A DNA stretch of 11,225 nt from Actinosomnolentus pattersoniae (SeqCode) (GTDB lineage Bacteria; Actinomycetota; UBA4738). Location: the NCBI GenBank assembly GCA_013817655.1, contig JACDCJ010000042.1, positions 1 to 11,225 of the forward strand. The letters run 5' to 3'. Every line of letters starts with the position of its first letter. Position 1 is the stretch's first letter. The notes below the pieces were generated by a model. It made no database searches. It saw nothing but the letters and a program-made list of their open reading frames with translations, and had not been told where the DNA came from. This document shows positions 1 to 6,198 of the stretch, piece by piece. The position numbers and the translations under genes were made by a program.

Positions 1-2
1 TC

Positions 3-980
3 CCGACCCAGACGGAGCTCGACGAGCTCACCGAGCAGATGGTGAACGACCGGGACGCCGGCGATTTCATCCGAACCCTCATGCCGACGCTCGCCGAGCA
101 GACATCTCCGATGTCGATGCTTCGCACCGCGGTCTCGGCGGCTTCGGCGTACGACCCCGACGGCTGGGACCAGTCGGCGGAGGCGAACTACCGGAAGGCG
201 GTCCGGATCACCTCGCTCATGCCCACCCTCATCGCCCACTACGACCGGCACCGCCGGGGCCTCGAGCCCGTCGACCCCAACCCGAAGCTGCCGCACGCCG
301 CGAACTTCCTGTACATGCTGAGCGGCGAGGAGCCCGAGCAGCAGGCGGCCCGAGCCTTCGACGAGACGTTCATCCTCTACGTGGATCACACGATGAACGC
401 CTCCACCTTCACGGCCCGGGTGGTCGCCTCCACGCTCGCGGACATCCATTCGGCGGTCGTCGCCGCGATCGCGGCCCTCAAGGGGCCGCTGCACGGCGGC
501 GCGAACGAGCTCGCCATGCGGATGCTGGAGGACATCGGAGAAGTGGAGCGGACCGAGACGTACGTGCAGGATCTCTTCGACCGCAAGGAGAAGATCATGG
601 GCTTCGGCCACCGCGTCTACCAGAGGGTGGACGACCCCCGGGCCACCGTGCTCCGCCGGCTCTCGCGGGAACTGGGAGAGGCGTCAGGAGAGATCCGGTG
701 GTTCGAGATCTCCCAGGAGGTCGAGCGCGTCGTCCAGCAGGAGAAAGGCCTCCGGGCGAACGTCGACTTCTACGCCGGAAGCGTCCTTCACTACCTCGGC
801 CTGCAGACCGACCTCTTCACGCCGATGTTCGCCGCAGCACGTGCCGCCGGGTGGACGGCCCACATCCTGGAGCAGTACGGGGACAACCGCATCATCCGGC
901 CCGAGTCCGAGTACGTCGGCCCCAGGGACCAGCGATACGTCCCCATCGAACAACGCTCGGGGGAGGAGGCGGCGTCGTGA
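3..980 (+). CDS. gltA: Citrate synthase, 3' part (5' end outside window)
   Basis: Condenses oxaloacetate and acetyl-CoA to citrate at the entry of the TCA cycle, in the cytoplasm. The frame is open to the left window edge, and the residues before the first ATG (base 39) read PTQTELDELTEQ, typical of the family's N-terminal small domain, so the real start lies upstream. The ATG at 39 is internal. About 325 residues are visible, against roughly 370-390 for short bacterial citrate synthases, so some 50 N-terminal residues are missing. The catalytic set is intact: His in GPLHGGAN (codon 492-494), His in GFGHRVY (609-611) and Asp in NVDFYAG (765-767). DHTMNASTF and the MGFGHRVY-DDPRA segment also match. 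A 2-methylcitrate synthase cannot be excluded from sequence alone, but no prp genes are nearby. The stop overlaps the GTG of the next gene (GTGA), so the two are translationally coupled. Confidence 0.95.
   Translation, partial: PTQTELDELTEQMVNDRDAGDFIRTLMPTLAEQTSPMSMLRTAVSAASAYDPDGWDQSAEANYRKAVRITSLMPTLIAHYDRHRRGLEPVDPNPKLPHAANFLYMLSGEEPEQQAARAFDETFILYVDHTMNASTFTARVVASTLADIHSAVVAAIAALKGPLHGGANELAMRMLEDIGEVERTETYVQDLFDRKEKIMGFGHRVYQRVDDPRATVLRRLSRELGEASGEIRWFEISQEVERVVQQEKGLRANVDFYAGSVLHYLGLQTDLFTPMFAAARAAGWTAHILEQYGDNRIIRPESEYVGPRDQRYVPIEQRSGEEAAS
965..969 (+). promoter_or_regulatory. Ribosome binding site of the CBS-domain gene
   Basis: GGAGG lies 7 bases before the GTG at 977, inside the last codons of citrate synthase; a second GGAGG sits at 962-966. 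It is one of the few strong Shine-Dalgarno sequences in the window. It supports starting the CBS protein at 977, not in the open but unrelated frame further upstream. Confidence 0.7.
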
Positions 981-1441
981 GGGTCTCCGAGATCATGACC
1001 GAGGCCGCCGTCACCGACCGGCCGGATGACACGCTGGCCGAGGCCGCGAAGAAGATGTGGAAGCAGCAGACAGGCTCGCTGCTGGTGCTCGAGGGCGAGG
1101 ACCTGGTCGGCATCGTCACCGAACGAGACGTCCTGAAGCACGTCGCGACCGGCGGGCCGCTTCAGGACGCGCGGATCTCCGACGTGATGACGAGGGACGT
1201 CGTCTCCGTCGGTCCGGGCACTTCGCTTCGGGAGGCGGCAAGGATCATGGCGGACCGCTGGTTCCGGCACCTCCCCGTCATGGACGGCGGGCGGCTCGTC
1301 GGGATCATCTCGCAGCGCGACCTCGCCGGCGTCCTGGCCGGCGCACTGAACGAGCCGGACGCGATGCAGCAGCTCATGGAGTCATCCGAGTTAGTCCGGG
1401 AACGGCGCCTGAAGCGCATCGAGCACGGGGCCTGGGACTAG
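977..1441 (+). CDS. Tandem CBS-domain (Bateman module) protein
   Basis: A 154-residue protein made almost entirely of two CBS domains: residues about 1-60 (starts VSEIMTEAAVTDRPDDTLAEA, contains LVGIVTERDVLKHV) and about 65-125 (ISDVMTRDVVSV, HLPVMDGGRLVGIISQRDL), then a short charged helical tail ending at HGAWD. Each domain has the family's MT-start and the G-I-[VI]-[TS]-x-RD signature. Paired CBS domains bind adenosyl ligands such as AMP, ATP, NAD or SAM and usually regulate a partner. The start is a GTG overlapping the citrate synthase stop by 4 bp, behind GGAGG. The coupling suggests an energy-state sensor tied to TCA entry, but that is inference and the ligand cannot be read from the sequence. 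One Leu codon is TTA (1391-1393), which is rare in this GC-rich DNA. Confidence 0.92.
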   Translation: MRVSEIMTEAAVTDRPDDTLAEAAKKMWKQQTGSLLVLEGEDLVGIVTERDVLKHVATGGPLQDARISDVMTRDVVSVGPGTSLREAARIMADRWFRHLPVMDGGRLVGIISQRDLAGVLAGALNEPDAMQQLMESSELVRERRLKRIEHGAWD

Positions 1442-1450
1442 CTTCTCCGG

Positions 1451-2374
1451 TCAGGGCAGCCCTGGGCGGGGTAGCAGGCCCGCCGCCTCGATCACGCGGC
1501 CGACCGAGCCCGAATGCCCGAGGCCCATGACGTGGATCCCGGCGATCCCACGGATGGCCTTGAGCCTCGCGATTACCTCTACGGTGAGCCGGACCCCCTC
1601 GTCCGGGGCGTCCGGCCCGGCGTCCTCCAGGCGCGCCACCACGGAATCGGGCACGGAGACTCCCGGCAGGTGGTCGCGCATGAAGCGGGCGCTCCTCGGC
1701 CCCGACGGAACGGCGACGCCGGCCAGCACGAACATCCGCTCCAGGATTCCTCGTTCTCGCGCCCCCTCGGCCCAGGCACCGAACGCGTCTGTGTCGAACA
1801 CGATCTGGCTCTGTACGAAGTCCGCTCCGGCCTCCGCCTTCTGTTCGAGACGCGCGAACTCGTATGGATCCGCCAGCGGGACGTCCGCCACGCCGATGAA
1901 GTACTTCGGAGCCTGCTCGATCTGGACACCGGACAGGAGGCGGCCGTCCTCTCGCAGCCCGGCCGCCAGGCCGATCAGCTGGAGCACGGTGAGGTCGTAG
2001 ACGGCCGTCGCATCCGGGTGGTCACCGGTCCCCGGGGGATCGCCGGTCAGGCAGAGGACGTTACGGGCCCCTAGCGCCCACGCCGCCAGAAGGTCGCTGG
2101 TGATCCCCAGACGGTTGCGATCCCGCGTGGTGATCTGGGCCACGGGCTCCAGCCCGGCCGCCGAAACGAACGCCGCCCCGGCCACCGGCGACATGTGCGC
2201 CGAGGAGGTGGGGTTGTCCGTCACGTTGACCGCATCCGCGTATCCGACGAGCGCCCGCGCCTGGGCACGGACCGGCTCCGGATCGGCAGAGCGCGGAGGG
2301 ACGACCTCGGCGGTGACGCAGAAGACCCCGTGGTGGAGGAGCCGTTCGAGCCGGCTCTCGGAGCGGACCGTCAC
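1451..2374 (-). CDS. metF: 5,10-methylenetetrahydrofolate reductase
   Basis: Reduces 5,10-methylene-THF to 5-methyl-THF with a flavin cofactor, supplying methyl groups for methionine synthesis. Its 307 residues form the single TIM-barrel catalytic domain of bacterial MetF (about 300 residues), with no eukaryote-type regulatory domain. Visible motifs: Glu23 in TAEVVPPR (position of the catalytic Glu of E. coli FEFFPPR), DAVNVTDNP (47-55), the ITTRDRNR strand (81-88), CLTGDPP (108-114), and VQSQIVFD with the substrate-contacting Gln. The EVVPPR form, in place of EFFPP, recalls MetF of acetogens and other deep lineages more than E. coli. The start is GTG, overlapping the folD stop by 4 bp (GTGA) with no Shine-Dalgarno sequence, so translation is probably coupled to folD. 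It is the last gene of the purN-purH-folD-metF unit and converges on the CBS gene with 9 bp between. Confidence 0.93.
   Translation of the reverse strand: MTVRSESRLERLLHHGVFCVTAEVVPPRSADPEPVRAQARALVGYADAVNVTDNPTSSAHMSPVAGAAFVSAAGLEPVAQITTRDRNRLGITSDLLAAWALGARNVLCLTGDPPGTGDHPDATAVYDLTVLQLIGLAAGLREDGRLLSGVQIEQAPKYFIGVADVPLADPYEFARLEQKAEAGADFVQSQIVFDTDAFGAWAEGARERGILERMFVLAGVAVPSGPRSARFMRDHLPGVSVPDSVVARLEDAGPDAPDEGVRLTVEVIARLKAIRGIAGIHVMGLGHSGSVGRVIEAAGLLPRPGLP
1452..1464. terminator. Short inverted repeat at the convergent CBS/metF ends
   Basis: CAGGGC, one base, GCCCTG: a perfect 6-bp inverted repeat overlapping the metF stop codon, 10 bases past the stop of the CBS gene. It sits where two converging transcripts would end, but the loop is too tight for all six pairs to form and there is no T-run on either side. 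It is a weak terminator candidate only. Confidence 0.2.
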
Positions 2375-3249
2375 GAGGACCCGGGGGCCGCGACGGAGCG
2401 TTCGGCCGCGGTGACCGTGTTCGCGAGCAGCATCGCGACCGTCATGGGGCCGACGCCTCCCGGCACCGGCGTGATGGCCCTGGCCACTCTCGACACTCCA
2501 TCGAAATCGACGTCGCCCACCAGCCGGCCGTCTTCCAGGCGGTTCACGGCGACGTCGACCACGACGACACCCTCGGTGACCATGTCGGCCGTCACCGTCC
2601 CCGGGCGGCCGGCCGCGACGACCAGGACCTCGGCACGTCGGGTATGTGCGCCGAGGTCTCTGGTGCCCGTGTGGCAGAGCGTCACGGTAGCATTCGCGTT
2701 CGGCCCCTTCTGCGACAGCATGATCGCGAGCGGCGTTCCGACCAGGGCCCCCCGGCCCACCACCACGACCTCGGCGTGCTCGATGGTGAGGTTTGAACGG
2801 ACGAGCAGCTCGATGATGCCAAGGGGCGTGCAGGGACGAAATCCGGACTCTCCCCGGACCATCCTCCCGACGCTCACCGGCGTCAAGCCGTCGACGTCCT
2901 TGCCCGGATCCATGGCCTCGTGGATCGCCAGCACGTCGATCTGGGGCGGGAGCGGGAGTTGAACGAGGATGCCGTGGACGGACGCATCGGCGTTCAGTCC
3001 TTCGATCTCTCCGAGGAGGGCGTGCTGGGACACATCGGCCCCAAGGTCGAGCCGAACGGAGGCCACACCGGCCTCGGCGCAGGCCTTCTGCTTCGCCGCG
3101 ACGTAGATCCGCGACGCCGGGTCGTCTCCGACGAGCACCGCCGCGAGGCCGGGGGTCACGCCCCCGTCGGCGAGCGCACGCACCCGCTCCCCTACCTCCG
3201 AGCGGACGTCGGCCGCGATGGCCTTCCCGTCGATGATGCGAGCCGTCAC
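2371..3249 (-). CDS. folD: Bifunctional methylene-THF dehydrogenase / methenyl-THF cyclohydrolase
   Basis: Interconverts 5,10-methylene-THF, 5,10-methenyl-THF and 10-formyl-THF, using NADP(H), in the cytoplasm. At 292 residues it is normal length. Catalytic features are intact: Tyr49 and Lys53 in YVAAKQKACAEAG, Gln97 in GILVQLPLP, Asp120 in KDVDGLTP, the PCTPLG motif (139-144), and PGGVGPMT near the C-terminus. The nucleotide-binding signature normally written VVGRS-x-x-VG-x-P reads VVGRGALVGTP here, so the usual Ser is Gly167. The start is GTG, 18 bp after the purH stop. Just upstream is a TAAGCT box (possible -10) and only a weak GAGAG. Its product feeds PurN and PurH encoded immediately upstream, while MetF, downstream, competes for its substrate. 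Confidence 0.95.
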   Translation of the reverse strand: MTARIIDGKAIAADVRSEVGERVRALADGGVTPGLAAVLVGDDPASRIYVAAKQKACAEAGVASVRLDLGADVSQHALLGEIEGLNADASVHGILVQLPLPPQIDVLAIHEAMDPGKDVDGLTPVSVGRMVRGESGFRPCTPLGIIELLVRSNLTIEHAEVVVVGRGALVGTPLAIMLSQKGPNANATVTLCHTGTRDLGAHTRRAEVLVVAAGRPGTVTADMVTEGVVVVDVAVNRLEDGRLVGDVDFDGVSRVARAITPVPGGVGPMTVAMLLANTVTAAERSVAAPGSS

Positions 3250-3255
3250 GCTCTC

Positions 3256-3261
3256 AGCTTA
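3256..3261 (-). promoter_or_regulatory. Possible -10 box (TAAGCT) before folD
   Basis: TAAGCT fits the actinobacterial TANNNT -10 pattern and ends 6 bases before the folD GTG, the spacing expected of a leaderless start. No convincing -35 is visible at 16-18 bp. It may be an internal promoter letting folD-metF be expressed apart from purNH. The hexamer alone is weak evidence. Confidence 0.35.
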
Positions 3262-3267
3262 TGGCCA

Positions 3268-4842
3268 CTAGTGCCGAAAGTGACGCCGCCAGGTGAAGAC
3301 CATCGCCATTCCGCCCTCCTCCGCCGCCGCCACGACCTCCTCGTCGCGGACCGATCCACCGGGCTGGATGATCGCTGACACCCCTGCCTCACCGGCGCGA
3401 TCCACCCCGTCGCGGAACGGAAAGAAGGCGTCCGATGCCAGGCACGATCCTCGCGCGCGCTCCCCGGCGTTCCCCGTAGCCACCGTCACGGAGGTCAGCC
3501 GGTTCATCTGCCCGGCGCCTATTCCCACCGTCGCGCGGCCCGTCGCCAGCACGATGGCGTTCGACTTCACCCGGGCGGCGACCCGCCAGGCGAAGAGCAG
3601 ATCCTCCCACTGCTCGGCAGTCGGCTCACCGCTCGTCACCACCCTCATCTCCTCCCGGGTCTCGATGAGCCGGTCCGAGTCCTGCAGGAGCGCCCCTCCG
3701 TCCAGGTGACGGATCTCGATCGCCATACGCGGAGACGGCGGCGGAGCTTCGAGGACGCGGAGGTTCTCCCGAGCGGCGAACGCCAGCAGTGCGCCCTCCG
3801 AGTAGCCGGGGGCGACGACCACCTCCGTGAAGACGCCGGACATCGCTGCGGCCGCCTCCCCGTCCACGTCACGGTTGAACGCGACTATGCCCCCGAACGC
3901 CGAGACGGGGTCGCCCTCCAGGGCGCGCCTGTAGGCGACGGCGAGCCTGTCGTCCAGAGCGACGCCGCAGGGGTTCGAGTGCTTGACGATGGCGGCGCAG
4001 GGTTCCTCGAACATCCAGGCGGTGGCCCGGGCCGCGTCGGCGTCGAGCCAGTTGTTGAACGACATCTCCTTGCCCTGGATGACCCGGGCGCCACCCAGAG
4101 GGCCGGGGTGCCCCTCCGATTCGTACAGCGCCGCACGCTGGTGGGGGTTCTCTCCGTATCGAAGGGGGGCCCGTAGCGCGAGCGCTTCCGAGAGGCGCTC
4201 CGGCGGCCACTCGGCCTCGGGCCTGTCCTCTTCCACTCCACCCGAAGGCTCATTCTCGGCGAACCACTCCGAGATCCCCGCGTCGTAGGCGGCGGTGTGC
4301 GCGAACGCCTCGCGGGCGAGGCGGAGGCGAGTCGCCTCGGACAGCCCTCCCGTACTCCGTATCTCGTCCAAGACGGCGGCGTACCGGTCGGGGCGGGCCA
4401 CCACGCCCACCGAGTGGAAGTTCTTCGCCGCGGCTCTGACCAGGGCGGGACCACCGATGTCGATCTGCTCGAGGACTTCATCTATCGACGCACCCGTCGC
4501 GACCGTCTCACGGAATTGGTAGAGGTTCACGACCACCAGATCGAAGGGCTCGATCCGTAGACGTTCGAGCTCTTCCAGGTGAGCGGGCTTTCGACGGTCG
4601 GCGAGGATGCCCGCGTGGATGCGCGGATGGAGCGTCTTGACCCGCCCGTCCAGGAGCTCGGGGAACCCCGTCACCTCCGAGACCGCTGTCGCTTCGATGC
4701 CGCCGTCGCGAAGGAAGGCGGCCGTCGAGCCCGAGGAGACGATGACGACCCCATGTTCGACGAGGGCGCGCCCCAGCTCGAGGAGCCCCGACTTGTCGGC
4801 GACGGAGACCAGCGCCCGGCGAATCGGAGCGACGTCGTTCAC
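3268..4842 (-). CDS. purH: Bifunctional AICAR transformylase / IMP cyclohydrolase
   Basis: Performs the last two steps of purine synthesis: formylation of AICAR with 10-formyl-THF, then closure to IMP. It is 524 residues from the GTG at 4842, matching the family (about 520-530). The N-terminal MGS-like IMP cyclohydrolase domain shows ALVSVADKSG (10-19), SSGSTAAFL (36-44), GRVKTLHPRIHAGIL (66-80) and EQIDIGGPALVRAAAKNF (125-142). The C-terminal transformylase shows RYGENPHQ (228-235), the catalytic KHSNPCG (287-293) and DPVSAFGGIVAFNRD. The ending is MVFTWRRHFRH, where most homologues have VFTG-x-RHFRH. The same frame stays open about 675 bp further upstream across purN, but that translation has no family similarity. 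The GTG overlaps the purN stop (GTGA), and its upstream sequence has no good Shine-Dalgarno, so coupling to purN is likely. Confidence 0.96.
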   Translation of the reverse strand: MNDVAPIRRALVSVADKSGLLELGRALVEHGVVIVSSGSTAAFLRDGGIEATAVSEVTGFPELLDGRVKTLHPRIHAGILADRRKPAHLEELERLRIEPFDLVVVNLYQFRETVATGASIDEVLEQIDIGGPALVRAAAKNFHSVGVVARPDRYAAVLDEIRSTGGLSEATRLRLAREAFAHTAAYDAGISEWFAENEPSGGVEEDRPEAEWPPERLSEALALRAPLRYGENPHQRAALYESEGHPGPLGGARVIQGKEMSFNNWLDADAARATAWMFEEPCAAIVKHSNPCGVALDDRLAVAYRRALEGDPVSAFGGIVAFNRDVDGEAAAAMSGVFTEVVVAPGYSEGALLAFAARENLRVLEAPPPSPRMAIEIRHLDGGALLQDSDRLIETREEMRVVTSGEPTAEQWEDLLFAWRVAARVKSNAIVLATGRATVGIGAGQMNRLTSVTVATGNAGERARGSCLASDAFFPFRDGVDRAGEAGVSAIIQPGGSVRDEEVVAAAEEGGMAMVFTWRRHFRH

Positions 4843-5477
4843 CTTGTGCCGGCCGACCCGGGGTCCCCATCCGAGCCCGGACCGAGGATGTGAACCCGGC
4901 GGCCCTCCACCTTGAGCCGGCCCTCGACGAGGAGCCGGGCTCCGAGCGGGAACAGCCGGTGCTCCACCGCCTGGATCCGAGCGTGCAGACCCGCTTCGTC
5001 GTCGCCGGGGAGGATCGGGATGGCCTCCTGCAGCACGATGGGTCCATGGTCGACCTCCTCGTCGACCATGTGCACCGTCGCCCCGGTGACCTTCGCGCCC
5101 CAGTCCAGCGCGTCGCGGACCGCCGATGCTCCCGGGAACGCCGGGAGGAGCGAGGGATGCACGTTCAGGATGCGCTCGGGGAACGACCGGACCAGCGGCG
5201 CACCCAGGATCCGCATATAGCCCGCGAGGAGCAGGACGTCGATGCCCGAGTTGCGCAGCGTCTCGGCGAGCGCTCGATCGTGTTCCTCTCGGGTCGCGAA
5301 TCCGCCGGGCTCCAGAACAACTGCCTCGACGCATGCCATCCGGGCGCGTTCCAGGGCGCCGGCGCGAGGGCGGTCCGAAACCACGAGGGAGATCCAGGGC
5401 TTCACTTCGGGGGCGTCGAGAAGCGCTTGCAGGTTCGTGCCGCCTCCAGAGGCCAGCACCGCGACTCTCGCACTCAC
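4839..5477 (-). CDS. purN: Phosphoribosylglycinamide formyltransferase (GART, folate type)
   Basis: Transfers the formyl group of 10-formyl-THF to GAR in purine synthesis. From the GTG at 5477 it has 212 residues, as in E. coli PurN. The phosphate-binding loop is VLASGGGTNLQAL (7-19). The catalytic triad is Asn105 and His107 (NVHPSLLPAFPG) with Asp143 (DEEVDHGPIV), one residue off E. coli Asn106/His108/Asp144. Another in-frame GTG at 5486 would add MRP before VSARVAV, but it lies inside the proposed -10 box, whereas 5477 is 7 bases past that box and gives an N-terminus aligned with the family. I therefore choose 5477, as a leaderless start without Shine-Dalgarno. First gene of the purN-purH-folD-metF unit. 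It diverges from the zinc-finger membrane protein gene. Confidence 0.93.
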   Translation of the reverse strand: MSARVAVLASGGGTNLQALLDAPEVKPWISLVVSDRPRAGALERARMACVEAVVLEPGGFATREEHDRALAETLRNSGIDVLLLAGYMRILGAPLVRSFPERILNVHPSLLPAFPGASAVRDALDWGAKVTGATVHMVDEEVDHGPIVLQEAIPILPGDDEAGLHARIQAVEHRLFPLGARLLVEGRLKVEGRRVHILGPGSDGDPGSAGTR

Positions 5478-5484
5478 CGGGCGC

Positions 5485-5514
5485 ACGGTAGGGGGCGGCG
5501 CGAGGCGATGTCAA
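5485..5514 (-). promoter_or_regulatory. Promoter of purN-purH-folD-metF
   Basis: On the minus strand, TTGACA (5514-5509, perfect -35 consensus), an 18-bp spacer, then TACCGT (5490-5485, fitting TANNNT). Seven bases later comes the GTG at 5477, so the predicted transcript would begin at or next to that codon, i.e. leaderless. The -35 hexamer overlaps codons 1-3 of the divergent gene if that gene starts at the ATG at 5508. It is the best-formed promoter in the window. Confidence 0.65.
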
Positions 5515-6125
5515 CACCGTACGCTTACCCGGTGGGCGACCCCGCAGAGGCGTCGAGGACGCGGCCGGGAAGGTGCGCGAACCACACGGGAACGGCGGCG
5601 AGCGGACCGTGCGACGCGTGCGGCCGGCCTCTCTGCACTAATTGCCTGGTGCCCGTTCGTGGCCGCCTGATCGGGCCGGAATGCCTCCCCGACATCCTCG
5701 ACGGCATCCCCGGACCGATCATCGTGCCCACCCCCAAGCCCGAGGGCGACCTGCTCGCCGCGGCCGGATTCGCCGCGGCGCTCCTGCTCACCCTTCCTCC
5801 CTGGTCACGGTTCGCCGCCGTCTCGGGGCCGCTGGAAGCCTGGTTCGGCCACTGGGCGCTGCTGGCGGCCGTGGCTGCGGCGCTGGGCGTGGCCATCGTG
5901 GTCCTTTCGAGGCTTCGGCCGCTCGACCAGCGCCTCCAGGCGGCCACTTATCTGCTCCTGGCGGTGGCCGTGGGCCTGGGAGCGATACTGCATCGCATTC
6001 ACCCACCGCCGCTCTCCGAGACGCTGCCGACGTCCTTGCTGGTGCTCGTGTGCGCCCTGGTCGCCCTGGCCGGCGCTGGCTGGAAGGTGGCCGTTCGGTG
6101 GAAAGCGAATGACCGATGGAATTGA
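5508..6125 (+). CDS. Zinc-finger-like (B-box type) four-helix membrane protein
   Basis: 205 residues, function unknown. The N-terminal 60 residues carry C23-x2-H26-x8-C35-x2-C38-x4-C43-x2-C46-x12-C59, with CDACGRPLCTNC, like the B-box-type zinc fingers found at the N-terminus of some actinobacterial membrane proteins, including rhomboids. In those the last pair is usually C-P-E-C; here it reads GPEC (Gly56, Cys59), so one ligand seems lost. A Pro-rich linker follows (68-78), then four hydrophobic helices at about 82-98, 116-133, 146-161 and 174-192. No rhomboid GxSG motif is present, so it is not a protease of that family. Start: ATG at 5508 is used here, but it overlaps the purN -35. GTG at 5532 (MGDPAEASRT, 197 residues) lies 6 bases after a TACGCT box and is a credible leaderless alternative that keeps the whole finger. 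No good Shine-Dalgarno precedes either start. Confidence 0.7.
   Translation: MSTPYAYPVGDPAEASRTRPGRCANHTGTAASGPCDACGRPLCTNCLVPVRGRLIGPECLPDILDGIPGPIIVPTPKPEGDLLAAAGFAAALLLTLPPWSRFAAVSGPLEAWFGHWALLAAVAAALGVAIVVLSRLRPLDQRLQAATYLLLAVAVGLGAILHRIHPPPLSETLPTSLLVLVCALVALAGAGWKVAVRWKANDRWN
5520..5525 (+). promoter_or_regulatory. Possible -10 box (TACGCT) for the zinc-finger membrane gene
   Basis: TACGCT fits TANNNT and ends 6 bases before an in-frame GTG (5532-5534), as in a leaderless promoter. No -35 is recognisable. If real, the gene starts at 5532, not 5508. Evidence is one degenerate hexamer. Confidence 0.25.
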
Positions 6126-6159
6126 CTAGTCGCCTGCTCTGCCTAAGAATCCACCCAGA

Positions 6160-6173
6160 CTCGCATCTGCGAG
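6160..6173. repeat. Short palindrome CTCGCA-TC-TGCGAG
   Basis: A perfect 6-bp inverted repeat with a 2-base centre in the 73-bp gap between the two four-helix genes, 25 bp before the second start. The centre is too small for a strong RNA hairpin of six pairs and no T-run follows, so an operator site or chance are both possible. Confidence 0.25.
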
Positions 6174-6186
6174 GCGGGGAAGCGCG

Positions 6187-6193
6187 AAAGGAG
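6187..6193 (+). promoter_or_regulatory. Strong ribosome binding site AAAGGAG
   Basis: AAAGGAG is 5 bases before the ATG at 6199 and fixes that start over the in-frame ATG six codons later. It contrasts with most other genes here, which have GTG starts and poor Shine-Dalgarno sequences. Confidence 0.75.
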
Positions 6194-6198
6194 CGACG

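Noticed and set aside
698..976. Upstream extension of the CBS-domain frame into citrate synthase
   Set aside because: It overlaps the catalytic region of citrate synthase in another frame and adds only low-complexity residues; GGAGG at 965-969 marks the true start.
791..1270. 159-codon minus-strand frame opposite citrate synthase and the CBS gene
   Set aside because: Shadow frame antisense to two conserved proteins, no recognisable domain.
1391..1393. TTA leucine codon in the CBS gene as a bldA-type control point
   Set aside because: A single rare codon is not evidence of regulation, and bldA control is known from Streptomyces, which this is probably not.
4843..5517. Upstream extension of the purH frame across purN
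   Set aside because: The translation is Arg/Gly/Pro-rich without similarity to PurH, overlaps the well-supported purN on the same strand, and the family N-terminus begins at the GTG at 4842.
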